Shown: positions 49,925 through 58,591 of the stretch, piece after piece
Numbering within the stretch: the stretch's first letter is position 1
How the letters are laid out: every line of letters starts with the position of its first letter
Source: Nonomuraea pusilla
Lineage (GTDB): Bacteria > Actinomycetota > Actinomycetes > Streptosporangiales > Streptosporangiaceae
DNA: 64,000 bases
Assembly (NCBI RefSeq): GCF_900109355.1
Contig: NZ_FOBF01000001.1
Location: 124,001 to 188,000 of the forward strand
Direction of reading: 5' to 3'
Notes under the pieces: model-generated
Databases searched by the model: none
Told to the model about the DNA's origin: nothing
Seen by the model: the letters and a program-made list of their open reading frames with translations, nothing else
Made by a program: the position numbers and the translations under genes

Positions 49925-50416
49925 ATGAACACCCGAACCTCCATCAAAGCCTGCCTGGCCGTACTCACCCTCGCCGGCGGCTCCCTGCTCTCGGCCGCGC
50001 CCGCCACCGCGACGGCCCAGGCGACCCCTGCTCTCTTCGCGCCGCCCTGCGAGGGTGAACCGCTCCGGCGGGCCCCCATCCGCAGCGACCAGTCCGAGAC
50101 GTACGGCTACCTGCGGCTTCACTCCGATGAGGGCGGCGTCTGCGCAGAGCTCACCGTGAAGCGGTCCCTGTGGCCGTACCGGAAGAAGATGAGCGTGTCG
50201 GTGGCCCGCTGCGAGGAGCAGGGCTCGCGCTGCGTCCCCGCGGGGAGCGCGAGGAGCGTGAGGGTGACGGCGGCGGACGGAGCGGGGAGACGCTCGGCCG
50301 GCCCGGTACGACAGCCCCTCGCCCCCGGCTCCTGCGTCCGCGTCAAGGCCGTGATCGAGCCGTACACCGGCACCGACGTGGGCATGGGCATCGCCCGGTT
50401 CACCGCCTGCCTCTGA
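49925..50416 (+). CDS. Secreted Cys-rich hypothetical protein
   Basis: A 163-residue protein with a signal peptide (about 1-33, ending ATATAQA). The mature ~130 residues are basic and have six cysteines (PPCEG, GVCAEL, ARCEEQ, SRCVP, GSCVRV, TACL), consistent with three disulfides in a small beta-rich domain. Start at MNTRTSIK, where the signal peptide begins. It is convergent with the NACHT gene, whose stop lies 16 bp away. Function unknown. Confidence 0.6.
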   Translation: MNTRTSIKACLAVLTLAGGSLLSAAPATATAQATPALFAPPCEGEPLRRAPIRSDQSETYGYLRLHSDEGGVCAELTVKRSLWPYRKKMSVSVARCEEQGSRCVPAGSARSVRVTAADGAGRRSAGPVRQPLAPGSCVRVKAVIEPYTGTDVGMGIARFTACL

Positions 50417-50432
50417 GCGCCGCCAGGCCCGG

Positions 50433-53400
50433 TCAGCGGTAGAGACGCGGGGCAGGCCAGGCGTCGCCCCGGTCGGGGGACTTCGGACGGGCGCGGCCCG
50501 CCATGCCCAGCCAGAAGCGGCGCAGCTCCCGATGGGAGAGCTCCTGCCAGGGAGCGCGCCTGCGGGCCAGCGCCGCCTGCTGGTTGCAGAAGCTCTCGTT
50601 GAACTCGGCGTACCGCAGGACGTCGCCCTGCGGCGGGTACGGGCACAGCCGGAAGGGGCAGCCGTCCAGGCAGTTCGACCCCGGGTGGGCCGTCTCGGCG
50701 GCGCCGATCGTGCGCTCCAGGTCGAGCGGGCGGCGGTCGGACACGATGCACGGCGGCAGGTCCGCCCGGTCCGCCCTCGACAGTCGCGCCTCGATCTGCG
50801 ACTGCTGCCTGCCGCGTTCGGCCAGGTTCAGCAGGATCAGGATGTCGGCGACCAGCCGCTGCGCGCGCGGGTGCAGCGTGCTCCAGCCCACCGAGCTCAT
50901 GATCCAGCGGTCCTGGCCGTACTGACTGGCGCGTGAGGCGCTGTACGAGCCGACCTGCGCCGCGACGGCGCTCTCGTCCATCCAGCAGTACTCGGCGGGA
51001 CGGCGCGTGGACAGCGCGAGCACGCACAGGTCGGCCGCCTCCCTGACGAACGGGTGCAGCCCTCCCGGTCCCGGCCGGCGCGGCTCCCGGCGCAGGCTGC
51101 CGGCGATGCCGAGCCAGTACCTCACCAGCTCCTGAGGGTCCGAGCCCCGGCCCTGGTACTCGACGGGGGCCTCCGGATCCTCCGGCAGCGAACACAGCGT
51201 CAGCGCCTGGATGAGCGTCAGATGCGTGAACCAGTACCGCGAGTGCTTGAGCATCCACTCGGTCTTCTCGATGAGCCGTGCCCGGTCGTACCCGGTGCCG
51301 GGGGACTGGTCCCGCTGGTTCGCGGCGTGCTTGAAGCCCTGGGCGAGGGCGATCTCCAGTGAGATCAGCGGGTGCTCGTCGTCCTGGTGCTCGATCAGTC
51401 CGATCCACCGGTCGAGGTTCGCCTCGTCCGGGTCGGTCGGCTCGCCGAGGTGCTCCTCGCGCGGGTGAGCCGGTTCGCCGTGGTTCGCCTCGTCCGCATG
51501 CGGCCGCCGGTCGCCGTGCTCCTCCTGCGGAGGCGCCTGCCTGTGGCGGTGCTCCTCGACGCCCTCCCCGGCGGGCGCGCCGCCGTACCAGCCGTCCCGC
51601 GATCCACGCGGCGAACCGCCGGGCGAACCGTCGGGCGACCGGGCCGAGCGGTACAGCATCGGAGCCAGCCACGCGCACATGGCGCGCTCGCGCCTGTCCT
51701 CCTCGTCCGGCTCGGCCCCCGACGCCACGCTCCGGAACACCCGGTCGAACTCCTTGCCGAGAACGGCGAACGCGTCGTCGCCGCCCGCCCCGATCGCCTG
51801 CGCGGTCGACAGGCTGATCCGGTACTCGTGCTCGCCCCGTGCGATCTCGTACAGCCACCGGTAGACCTCGCGCGGCGCGTCCGAGCCGGCGCCGGCGGGC
51901 CTGCGGGCGACCGCGATGCGCGTCGCCGTGCACGACGCCTTGACGAAACGCGTCTTCGCCTCGGACAACGCCTGGTCGAAGCGCACACGGTCCTTCCTGA
52001 CGCTCTGCCACCGCTGCGAGAACTTACGCATCAGCGCCGCCGGGTCAGGCGCGGTCGTGCCGCTGTCGATCTCCAGAGCCGCGCTGAACATGTCGAGGAC
52101 GGTCGCCGCGCTCCGCGCGTTCTCCGGAGCCGACTTCTCCATCAGCAGGTCGATCATCCCGGCGGCGAACCGGTCGTGCTCCCCGGCGTCCCCCCGCAGG
52201 GAAGCCGCGTGGAACACCAGCGCCAGCAGGAACTCCCTGCCCGGGTCGTAGAACGCCTCGTGCAGGTACTTCTCGTCCTCCAACGCGACGCGCAGGAAAA
52301 GAGCCCCCAAGTACGACTGGATGAGGCTGTGCCGGAACCGCACCCGGTCCTCGTGCGCCTCCACGATGCCCAGCTCCTGGCCCAGCGTCGCCGCCATGCC
52401 GAGGTTGTCGGCGAGCTCCGCGTAACGCGTGCGGCCGAGCCTCCTGCGCAGCTCCTGCCACACCTCCGGATGCGGTGGGACGCCCGGCTTGGGGGTCTTC
52501 GCCCCTCCGGAGTCGAACTCGTACGGCACCGCGTGCCCCGCCAGGTCGCCGAACCTCACCTCCAGCCGGTTCTGCTTCAACCCGACGCAGGCCAGCGCCC
52601 CCAGCACGTCCACGACGGCCTCGCGGCACGCCTCCTCCAGGGCGTAGTCCTCGTGGTCGTACCCCTGGACCAGGGCGTCCCGCCAGCCGTCCAGCAGCCG
52701 TCTGCGCAGGTCGGCGCGGTCGAGGCCCGTCGCGTCCAGCCGCTGCCGGTCGCCCCGCGCCACCAGCTCCGCCGGGAACGTCTGCCACAGCCGTCCCACC
52801 ATGTTGAGCCGCTTGATGATCTGCAGGTACAGCGGCGACTCCACCACGTCCGCGATCTGCACGAGCTGGTACAACCGCTGGACGTCCTGCAACGTCACCC
52901 TGCCGTCGCCGTCGCCGTCCTCGCTGCAGAGGTACTCCAGCGCCGGGCCCTCGCCCAGCGGCTCCAGCTCGACGATCGTCGCCTCCATGCCCCTCAGCGG
53001 GTCGTACGGGCGCGAGGTGATCAGCAGGGGCAGGTCCTCGTCGATGACGCGGCGGATCGCCTGCCGCAGCGCCGAGTCCCGGTCCATCAGGCCTTCCTGC
53101 TCGTGGCCCCGCGGGCCCTCCCCGCGCTCCGGCGACGCGTGCGACGCCAGCGCCTCCTCCAGGCCGTCGCCGAGCACGATGATGCGGTTCTCCGCGCGCA
53201 GTTGCCGCCACACCCGGTCCGCCTCGCCCGCCGACCTGATGTCGTTGTCGACCAGCTCCTCGAACCTCCTGCGCGCCATCGTCTGGATGCTCACCCCCGG
53301 CTCGGTGTCGCGCAGGCGCACCACCACGGGGATCATCCCGCGCTGCGCCAGGATCTCCACCACCTTGACGAGCACCGCCGTCTTGCCCGCGCCGATCGGC

Positions 53401-53957
53401 CCCACCAGGATCTGCGGGCGCCGGATCTTGCGCGTGCGCATGTTCGCGATCAGGACGTCGCACAACTGGTCCCGGCCCACGACGTCGCCGAGGATGCTGC
53501 CCACCGTCTGCACCAGCGACCGCGGATCCGCCCACGCCCGCTGCCGGTAGGCACGCGTCACCCGCTCGTACGACACCGCAAGGAAGATCGCGTAGAGCAG
53601 CGCGGCGTACAGGACCGTGGTCATCAGGCTGATGACGGCGGTGCAGTAGACGCTGTAGCCGTCGCCGCACAGGCCCGTCGTGTGCCGCGCGAAATGCGCC
53701 CCCAGCTCCGCGAATCGCGTGAACCTGCTCAACACCATGAACAGCGAGAAGAGCAACCACAAGGTCAGCACGGCGCCCGCGACCCGCACAGCGGTCCGCT
53801 TCGACCACAACCCGCCGTACCGGACGCCTTCCTCGATCACCGGAGGCCGGACATGCCGCTCCCGGTACGCGGCCACCCCGTGACGCCACCGCCGCCCCGT
53901 CCAGCGCTTGACGCGGCGCGACACCATCGCGAGCAACCGCCCAGGACGGCCCGCCAT
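50433..53957 (-). CDS. Membrane-anchored NACHT/STAND P-loop ATPase with EF-hand-like loop and C-terminal Cys module
   Basis: A 1174-residue protein. Two membrane helices (about 56-77 and 105-128) precede the NTPase. Walker A is GPIGAGKT (186-193), Walker B RIIVLGDGLEE (about 258-268), and ITSRPYDP (313-320) is the NACHT sensor-like motif. Inside the NTPase, residues 347-358 (DGDGDGRVTLQD) match an EF-hand loop with Asp at positions 1, 3, 5 and 12. A long helical region follows (450-840), then a Gly/Ser and Glu/His/Pro-rich linker (~840-905). Near the end a repeated [RH]ELxR[YF]WLG[IM]AG motif flanks Cys1096, Cys1100, Cys1105 and Cys1124. NACHT proteins are signal-transducing switches and often defence sensors; the effector here is not a known type. 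ATG with GGAGGGGG upstream. Confidence 0.75.
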   Translation of the reverse strand: MAGRPGRLLAMVSRRVKRWTGRRWRHGVAAYRERHVRPPVIEEGVRYGGLWSKRTAVRVAGAVLTLWLLFSLFMVLSRFTRFAELGAHFARHTTGLCGDGYSVYCTAVISLMTTVLYAALLYAIFLAVSYERVTRAYRQRAWADPRSLVQTVGSILGDVVGRDQLCDVLIANMRTRKIRRPQILVGPIGAGKTAVLVKVVEILAQRGMIPVVVRLRDTEPGVSIQTMARRRFEELVDNDIRSAGEADRVWRQLRAENRIIVLGDGLEEALASHASPERGEGPRGHEQEGLMDRDSALRQAIRRVIDEDLPLLITSRPYDPLRGMEATIVELEPLGEGPALEYLCSEDGDGDGRVTLQDVQRLYQLVQIADVVESPLYLQIIKRLNMVGRLWQTFPAELVARGDRQRLDATGLDRADLRRRLLDGWRDALVQGYDHEDYALEEACREAVVDVLGALACVGLKQNRLEVRFGDLAGHAVPYEFDSGGAKTPKPGVPPHPEVWQELRRRLGRTRYAELADNLGMAATLGQELGIVEAHEDRVRFRHSLIQSYLGALFLRVALEDEKYLHEAFYDPGREFLLALVFHAASLRGDAGEHDRFAAGMIDLLMEKSAPENARSAATVLDMFSAALEIDSGTTAPDPAALMRKFSQRWQSVRKDRVRFDQALSEAKTRFVKASCTATRIAVARRPAGAGSDAPREVYRWLYEIARGEHEYRISLSTAQAIGAGGDDAFAVLGKEFDRVFRSVASGAEPDEEDRRERAMCAWLAPMLYRSARSPDGSPGGSPRGSRDGWYGGAPAGEGVEEHRHRQAPPQEEHGDRRPHADEANHGEPAHPREEHLGEPTDPDEANLDRWIGLIEHQDDEHPLISLEIALAQGFKHAANQRDQSPGTGYDRARLIEKTEWMLKHSRYWFTHLTLIQALTLCSLPEDPEAPVEYQGRGSDPQELVRYWLGIAGSLRREPRRPGPGGLHPFVREAADLCVLALSTRRPAEYCWMDESAVAAQVGSYSASRASQYGQDRWIMSSVGWSTLHPRAQRLVADILILLNLAERGRQQSQIEARLSRADRADLPPCIVSDRRPLDLERTIGAAETAHPGSNCLDGCPFRLCPYPPQGDVLRYAEFNESFCNQQAALARRRAPWQELSHRELRRFWLGMAGRARPKSPDRGDAWPAPRLYR

Positions 53958-53996
53958 CCACGACCCCCTCCCCGTACTCCCAACCTCCCTCTGCCC

Positions 53997-54047
53997 GGCT
54001 CGCCGCTCGCAGGCCTTGTGCGAGCCGCTTCAGTAGGCGAGCGAGCC
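53997..54047 (-). other. Structured interval upstream of the NACHT gene
   Basis: An inner hairpin GCTCGCA-(7 nt)-TGCGAGC (54005-54025) is enclosed by GGCTCGC (53997-54003) and GCGAGCC (54041-54047). It lies 40-90 bp upstream of the NACHT start and downstream of the same-strand dioxygenase gene, so it may be the latter's terminator or a structured leader of the NACHT mRNA. Confidence 0.45.
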
Positions 54048-54219
54048 CTGCACGAGCGGCACTGGCCTCAACTTCCCGCAGGGGCGTCCGCCTAGCTCCG
54101 CGCAGCCCACCAGAGACGTTCTTTTGACCTGCCGATTACCTCGCCCCTGGGCGCCCCTGGAGAGCGTCCGCGCTGGAGCGTCTCTCGCCGCACTCCTGAC
54201 GCCCTGCGACGGGTGGGGG

Positions 54220-55107
54220 TCACATGTGGGTGCGGGCCGACCAGAGTTCCGGGAAGACCGTTCGGGCCATGCTGCGTTCGAGCCAGCCGATGCCCTCCGA
54301 GCCTCCGCTGCCGGCCTTGGCGCCCATCGCGCGGCGCACCGCGCTCAGGTGGCGGTAACGCCATTCGCCGAACCGTTCGGCCACTTCGGTCAGCGCCTCG
54401 CCGAGCAGCCTGAGCAGGTTGCCGGGGCCGCCGTCGCGGTAGACCTCGGTCCACGCCGCCTCGACGGCCGGGTGTGGCTGGTGTTCGACGGAGAAGTCTC
54501 GCTCAAGCAGTTCGCGGGGGATGTCGTGGCCGTGCCGGGCCAGGACGGCGATGGCGTCGTCCCAGATGCTCGGCTCGCTCAGGGTGTTGAGGAGCGCCTG
54601 GTGCTGTTCGGGTTGCTTGCGGTGCGGCCTGGTGAGGGACGCCGTCTTCAGGCCCAGCCGGAACTCCAGGTGCCGGTACATCGCGGACTGCATCCCGGAC
54701 GCCTCCCCGAGCTGGTCGCGGAACCGGTTGAAGTCGGCGGGGGTCATCCAGCGCAGCCCCTGCCAGCTCCCGTTCAGCCCCTCCAGGTGGAGGGCGGCGC
54801 GGCGGAGCGGCGCGAGGGCGGCCCACAGGTCGTCGGCGCGCAGCAGCCGCTGCGCGTCGCGCAGCTCGAAGTCGACGAGCTTGAAGTACAGCTCCATGAT
54901 CTGTGAGATCACGAGGAACGACATCTCGCCGGGGTCGTCGGTGAGGGGGTGCTGCAGGCGGTGCAGGGTGTTGGTGCGGACGTAGAGGTCGTACGGCGTC
55001 GGGGTGGCGAAGTCGAGGATGGGCGCGCCACCGGTGGCCGCCGCTCGCTCCGCACGCCGGCGCGCGGTGGTCGGCCGTACTTTCACCTTTTGGTGCGCTT
55101 TGTCCAT
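54220..55107 (-). CDS. kynA: Tryptophan 2,3-dioxygenase
   Basis: A 295-residue heme enzyme of the TDO family. 'TPYDLYVRTNTLHRLQHPLTDDPGEMSFLVISQIMELYFKLVDFE' (quoted in part) is the TDO start with the substrate-binding helix, followed by 'EGLNGSWQGLRWMTPADFNRFRDQLGEASGMQS' and the C-terminal 'WRYRHLSAVRRAMGAKAGSGGSEGIGWLERSM', whose GxGGS-like loop binds the Trp carboxylate. It opens the indole ring of L-Trp to N-formylkynurenine. KynB/KynU genes are absent nearby. Divergent Lrp-type regulator. Start at MDKAHQKV. Confidence 0.88.
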   Translation of the reverse strand: MDKAHQKVKVRPTTARRRAERAAATGGAPILDFATPTPYDLYVRTNTLHRLQHPLTDDPGEMSFLVISQIMELYFKLVDFELRDAQRLLRADDLWAALAPLRRAALHLEGLNGSWQGLRWMTPADFNRFRDQLGEASGMQSAMYRHLEFRLGLKTASLTRPHRKQPEQHQALLNTLSEPSIWDDAIAVLARHGHDIPRELLERDFSVEHQPHPAVEAAWTEVYRDGGPGNLLRLLGEALTEVAERFGEWRYRHLSAVRRAMGAKAGSGGSEGIGWLERSMARTVFPELWSARTHM

Positions 55108-55185
55108 GCCTTTATGTTGGCGTGGCCATACCTGGTGATGGAATGACGTCCCAACGGCCCTGAGCACCCTGGGCCTGTACTTTCG

Positions 55186-55195
55186 TGATATATCA
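55186..55195. promoter_or_regulatory. AT-rich palindrome in the dioxygenase/Lrp interval
   Basis: TGATATATCA is a perfect 10-bp palindrome 33 bp before the Lrp gene start and 78 bp before the dioxygenase start. AT-centred dyads of this kind are typical for Lrp/AsnC binding; weak evidence by itself. Confidence 0.4.
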
Positions 55196-55228
55196 GCCTC
55201 CTTGCTTAACGAACGAGAGGAGCGCCTG

Positions 55229-55684
55229 GTGGACGCCATGGACTGGGAGATCCTGCGCGAGCTGCAGGACAACGCCCGGCTGTCCTACAACGAGCTGTCG
55301 CGCCGGGTGCACCTGTCGCCTCCGGCCGTGGCCGAGCGGGTCAGGCGCTTGGAGGAACGCGGGGTCATCACCGGTTACCACGCCCGCGTCGATCCGGCCC
55401 GCGCCGGCTGGACGGTCACCGCGTTCATCCACATGTCCTGCTACGGCCCACGCTGCGTGCTCCAGGACCCCGCCGTGTCGCAGTGGCCGGAGATCCGCGA
55501 GATCCACCGGGTCACGGGGGACGTGTGCAGCGTCCTCAAGGTGTCGGCTCCGTCGATGACGGCCTTCGAGCTGCTGATCGACAGGCTCGCCGCGTACGGA
55601 CGCCCGTCGAGCACGATGGTGCTCTCGACCCCGGTGTCGCACACGCCGCTCACCCCCACCCCCGGCTCCGGCCAGCCCGGTTAG
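55229..55684 (+). CDS. Lrp/AsnC-family transcriptional regulator
   Basis: A 151-residue regulator: N-terminal AsnC HTH 'DWEILRELQDNARLSYNELSRRVHLSPPAVAERVRRLEERGVITGYHARVDP' (quoted in part), then the RAM effector domain 'TAFIHMSCYGPRCVLQ...VREIHRVTGDVCSVLKVSAPSM'. The GTG start is chosen because AGAGGAG lies 8 bp before it, while an upstream TTG at 55202 has no ribosome-binding site. Divergent from tryptophan dioxygenase and thus its likely Trp-responsive regulator (inference). Confidence 0.85.
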   Translation: MDAMDWEILRELQDNARLSYNELSRRVHLSPPAVAERVRRLEERGVITGYHARVDPARAGWTVTAFIHMSCYGPRCVLQDPAVSQWPEIREIHRVTGDVCSVLKVSAPSMTAFELLIDRLAAYGRPSSTMVLSTPVSHTPLTPTPGSGQPG

Positions 55685-55709
55685 CCCTCCCGCCCAGGCG
55701 CGGACACGC

Positions 55710-56444
55710 TCAGAGCCCTGCGGCTGCGGCGAAGGAGTCGCCGGCGTTGAGGCGCTCGACCAACGTCAGGAGGCCCTGGCGCTCGCCGTGGGCCCGCAGC
55801 CAGCGGTGCACCTGGCACGCCGCCTTCGCGTACGTGGACGGGTCCTTGCTCGCGGTGCCGAGCCACGCGTCCAGGGTCTCCGGCAGCGGGCCGTCAGGCC
55901 GCGCCGTACATCGGTCGGCGGAGGAGACCGGGGCCAGGTAGCGGGCGTCGTCGGAGACCACCACCGCCAGGCCCTCGTCGAACCACTGCGGCACCTCCAC
56001 CCCCGAGGCGAGCCGGGCGTGCAGCTCGACGTGCGACATCTCGTGCGACGCGATCACCGCGTCGAGGCCGCGGGGCGACAGCATCACCGACCGGTTGAGT
56101 ACGGCGACGCCGCGCTCTTTCCTGCCGCCGATGCGGCGGTAGCAGTCTTCCGTGCCGCAGACCAGCAGGCGCGGCCGGCTCACCGCGCCGCCGTAGAAGG
56201 CGGCGAGCCGGGCACGGGCGGCTTCGACGACGCCGCCGACGCGTGCCCGCTGCTCCCCGGACAGCCCCTTCTCCGCGTACACGTCGGGCTGCAGCTCGCT
56301 CAGGCCGTAACAGCCCGGACAGGTGGTCGCGGCGAGCGACGGGTACGCGAACGCCACGCCCGCCACGGCGGCGACGAGCAACGCGGCCAGCGCCGCGGCG
56401 GCCCGCCGCCACAGCCTCGCCGCCCTTCCCCTGACTGCCTGCAC
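55710..56444 (-). CDS. Exported HEXXH zinc-metalloprotease-like protein
   Basis: A 244-residue protein anchored or exported by an N-terminal hydrophobic segment (about 15-38). Zinc site: His134-Glu135-x-x-His138 (SHEMSHVEL) and a third ligand Glu157 in 'PQWFDEGLAVVVSD', the gluzincin arrangement of peptidase MA/DUF2268-like proteins. Cys42-x2-Cys45 and further Cys pairs suggest disulfides or an extra metal. The C-terminal part resembles a substrate-side helical domain ('AKAACQVHRWLRAHG'). Substrate unknown. Confidence 0.7.
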   Translation of the reverse strand: MQAVRGRAARLWRRAAAALAALLVAAVAGVAFAYPSLAATTCPGCYGLSELQPDVYAEKGLSGEQRARVGGVVEAARARLAAFYGGAVSRPRLLVCGTEDCYRRIGGRKERGVAVLNRSVMLSPRGLDAVIASHEMSHVELHARLASGVEVPQWFDEGLAVVVSDDARYLAPVSSADRCTARPDGPLPETLDAWLGTASKDPSTYAKAACQVHRWLRAHGERQGLLTLVERLNAGDSFAAAAGL

Positions 56445-56531
56445 CTTCGGGTCCTCCTCCCGATCGGGACGGTGTACCGAAGGAACTCTGGCAGATGCGT
56501 CGGTCCAGTGCGCCGGGTCGCTCGGCGTTCG

Positions 56532-56975
56532 TCAGGCCGGGCCGCCGTTCCTCATGATGGGCTTCCACGCGGAGCACTGGCCGGTGGGACGGTCGGCGTC
56601 GCCCCGGCACACCTGCACCTTGACGTTGAGGACGTTGCGGTAGTCCTTCTTGAACGTGCCCGTCCCGGCGATGCAGTTGTAGAAGCCGTGGCTCTTCCAG
56701 CGTCCGCTGCGCGTGTCCTGCCCCTTCAGGATCACCCAGCTGCAGCCGTAGCTCTGCGTGTCCTTGAGGTTGCCCTCGACGAGGTACCCCATCTGGTGGA
56801 TGTAGACCTTGCCCCAGGCGCTGGCCTTGCCGTCGGTGGAGTGGCCGCCGCGCCAGTTCCAGACGGTCGGGACGGCGGAGGCGGGGGCGGCCGCGGCCAG
56901 GGGCAGGACGGCGGCGGTGAGCAGGGCGAGCAGGCGCACGAGAGGAACTCCGGAGACGAAACGCGAATCGAACAC
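56532..56975 (-). CDS. Small secreted hypothetical protein with four cysteines
   Basis: A 147-residue protein with a signal peptide (about 12-35, ending APASA). The mature domain of about 110 residues is beta-rich and Trp/Tyr-rich (VWNWRGG, YGCSWVILKG, HGFYNCIAG, VCRGDADRPTGQCSAW) with four cysteines. No family recognised. It lies upstream of the HEXXH gene on the same strand (87 bp gap), so the two may be co-expressed. Confidence 0.6.
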   Translation of the reverse strand: MFDSRFVSGVPLVRLLALLTAAVLPLAAAAPASAVPTVWNWRGGHSTDGKASAWGKVYIHQMGYLVEGNLKDTQSYGCSWVILKGQDTRSGRWKSHGFYNCIAGTGTFKKDYRNVLNVKVQVCRGDADRPTGQCSAWKPIMRNGGPA

Positions 56976-57032
56976 CCCTACAGATAGCCGCCCGCACTTG
57001 TGATCGGCTTGAAGCCCGCTGGTCCATCCCGA

Positions 57033-57098
57033 GATAACTCGTACACATCTGTACGGATTAGGGCGTACGCTAACCCGTACACCGATGTTCGAGTTATC
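57033..57098. promoter_or_regulatory. Complex operator upstream of the DHA2 exporter
   Basis: Three nested symmetric elements: GATAACTCG (57033-57041) and its exact complement CGAGTTATC (57090-57098); CGTACA-catc-TGTACG (57040-57055); and GCGTACGC (57063-57070). They sit immediately upstream of the exporter start and probably bind the downstream TetR regulator at more than one site. Confidence 0.65.
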
Positions 57099-57114
57099 AC
57101 CGAGGGGCCGCCGT

Positions 57115-58545
57115 ATGAGTCACCAAGCCACCACCACCCACCCGGTACCGGCCGCCCGGCCTCACCGGCGTCGCTGGGCCGCGCTCGCGTTCATCTGCGT
57201 GGCCCAGTTCATGCTGATCCTGGACGTCACCGTCGTGAACGTCGCCCTGCCCGCCCTCGCCGCCGACCTGCGCCTCGACAGGGAGGCGCTGACCTGGGTC
57301 GTCACCGCGTACACGCTGGTCTTCGGCGGCCTGATGCTCCTCGGCGGACGCCTGGCCGACGCCTTCGGCGCGCGCCGCCTCATGCTGACCGGCCTCGCCG
57401 TCTTCACGCTCGCCTCCCTGGCCTCCGGCCTGGCCGGGGACGGCGCCCTGCTCGTCGCCGGCCGCGTCGCCCAGGGCGCCGGGGCGGCCCTGCTGTCGCC
57501 CGCCGCGCTGGCCGTCGTGACCACCACGTTCCACGGCGCCGAACGCGACAGGGCGCTCGGCGTGTGGGCCGCGCTCGGCGGCCTCGGGGCCGCCGCCGGC
57601 GTGCTGGTCGGCGGCGCGCTGACGGCAGGGCCAGGGTGGCGATGGGTGTTCTTCGTCAACGTCCCGGTCGGGGTGGCCGTGCTGATCGCGCTCCCGCTGA
57701 CCGTCCCCGCCGCCGCGCGGGCGTCCGGACGCGCCCGGGTGGACCTGCCCGGCGCGCTCCTGGTCACCGGCGCCACCGCCGCCCTCATCTACGGCGTGGT
57801 CAAGGCCGGGGACGGCGGCTGGAACGGGACCCCCACCCTGGCGGCACTCGCCGTGTCGGCCGTGCTCTACCTGGCCTTCGCCCTGGTCGAGCGGGCCGCC
57901 CGCGTCCCGCTCATGGACCTGCGGATGCTCACCCGCCGCCCGGTCGTCGCCGGCGCGTTCCTCATGCTGGCGGCCACCGCCCTGCTGATCGCGCTGTTCT
58001 TCCTCGGATCGGTCTACCTCCAGGACGTCCGCGGCCTGAGCCCGCTGGCCACGGGCCTCACCTTCCTGCCGGTGGCCGTGGCCACCGGCGTCGGCGCCCA
58101 CCTCGCCGGACGGCTGGTCGGCGTCGTCGGCGGACGCCTCGTGGGGGCGGCCGGCCTGGCGCTCGCGGCGGCAGGCGCCTGGCTGCTCACCGGTCTGAGC
58201 AGCGGAGACGACGTCTGGACGGGCCTGGTGCCCGGCTTCGTGCTGGGCGCCGCGGGCGCCGGCGCCACCCTGGTCGCCGCGACCACCACGGCGTTCGGCT
58301 TCGTCTCCCACCACGAGGCCGGGCTCGCCTCCGGCATCGTCAACACCTTCCACGAGGTCGGCGGCTCGCTCGGCGTCGCGGTCGTCTCCACCCTCGCGGC
58401 CGCCGGGATCGAGCACAAAACCCTCGCCGGGTACGACACCGTCTTCGCCACCGGCGCGGTCGCCGCCGCCGTGGCGGCGGTGGCGGCCTTCGCCGTGATC
58501 CCCGCGGGCAGGCCGCACCGCACGGGAGGCGCGCATGTGCACTGA
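57115..58545 (+). CDS. DHA2-family (EmrB/QacA) multidrug exporter
   Basis: A 476-residue MFS exporter with 14 predicted helices. 'MLILDVTVVNVALPALAADL' is motif D1, 'LGGRLADAFGARRL' motif A, and 'GAAAGVLVGGALT' motif C of antiporters. The start is the ATG after GGGGCCGCC rather than one ten codons upstream. The TetR gene 46 bp downstream and the operator cluster upstream indicate substrate-inducible drug or metabolite efflux. Confidence 0.9.
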   Translation: MSHQATTTHPVPAARPHRRRWAALAFICVAQFMLILDVTVVNVALPALAADLRLDREALTWVVTAYTLVFGGLMLLGGRLADAFGARRLMLTGLAVFTLASLASGLAGDGALLVAGRVAQGAGAALLSPAALAVVTTTFHGAERDRALGVWAALGGLGAAAGVLVGGALTAGPGWRWVFFVNVPVGVAVLIALPLTVPAAARASGRARVDLPGALLVTGATAALIYGVVKAGDGGWNGTPTLAALAVSAVLYLAFALVERAARVPLMDLRMLTRRPVVAGAFLMLAATALLIALFFLGSVYLQDVRGLSPLATGLTFLPVAVATGVGAHLAGRLVGVVGGRLVGAAGLALAAAGAWLLTGLSSGDDVWTGLVPGFVLGAAGAGATLVAATTTAFGFVSHHEAGLASGIVNTFHEVGGSLGVAVVSTLAAAGIEHKTLAGYDTVFATGAVAAAVAAVAAFAVIPAGRPHRTGGAHVH

Positions 58546-58591
58546 ACCGGCGGTCTTCGACCCGCGGGCGGAGCGGCCGTAGGCTTCGCCC

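Noticed and set aside
51372-54095. Long plus-strand open frame opposite the NACHT gene
   Set aside because: Composition is dominated by R, P, A, V and H; the minus strand has Walker motifs, membrane helices and a good ribosome-binding site.
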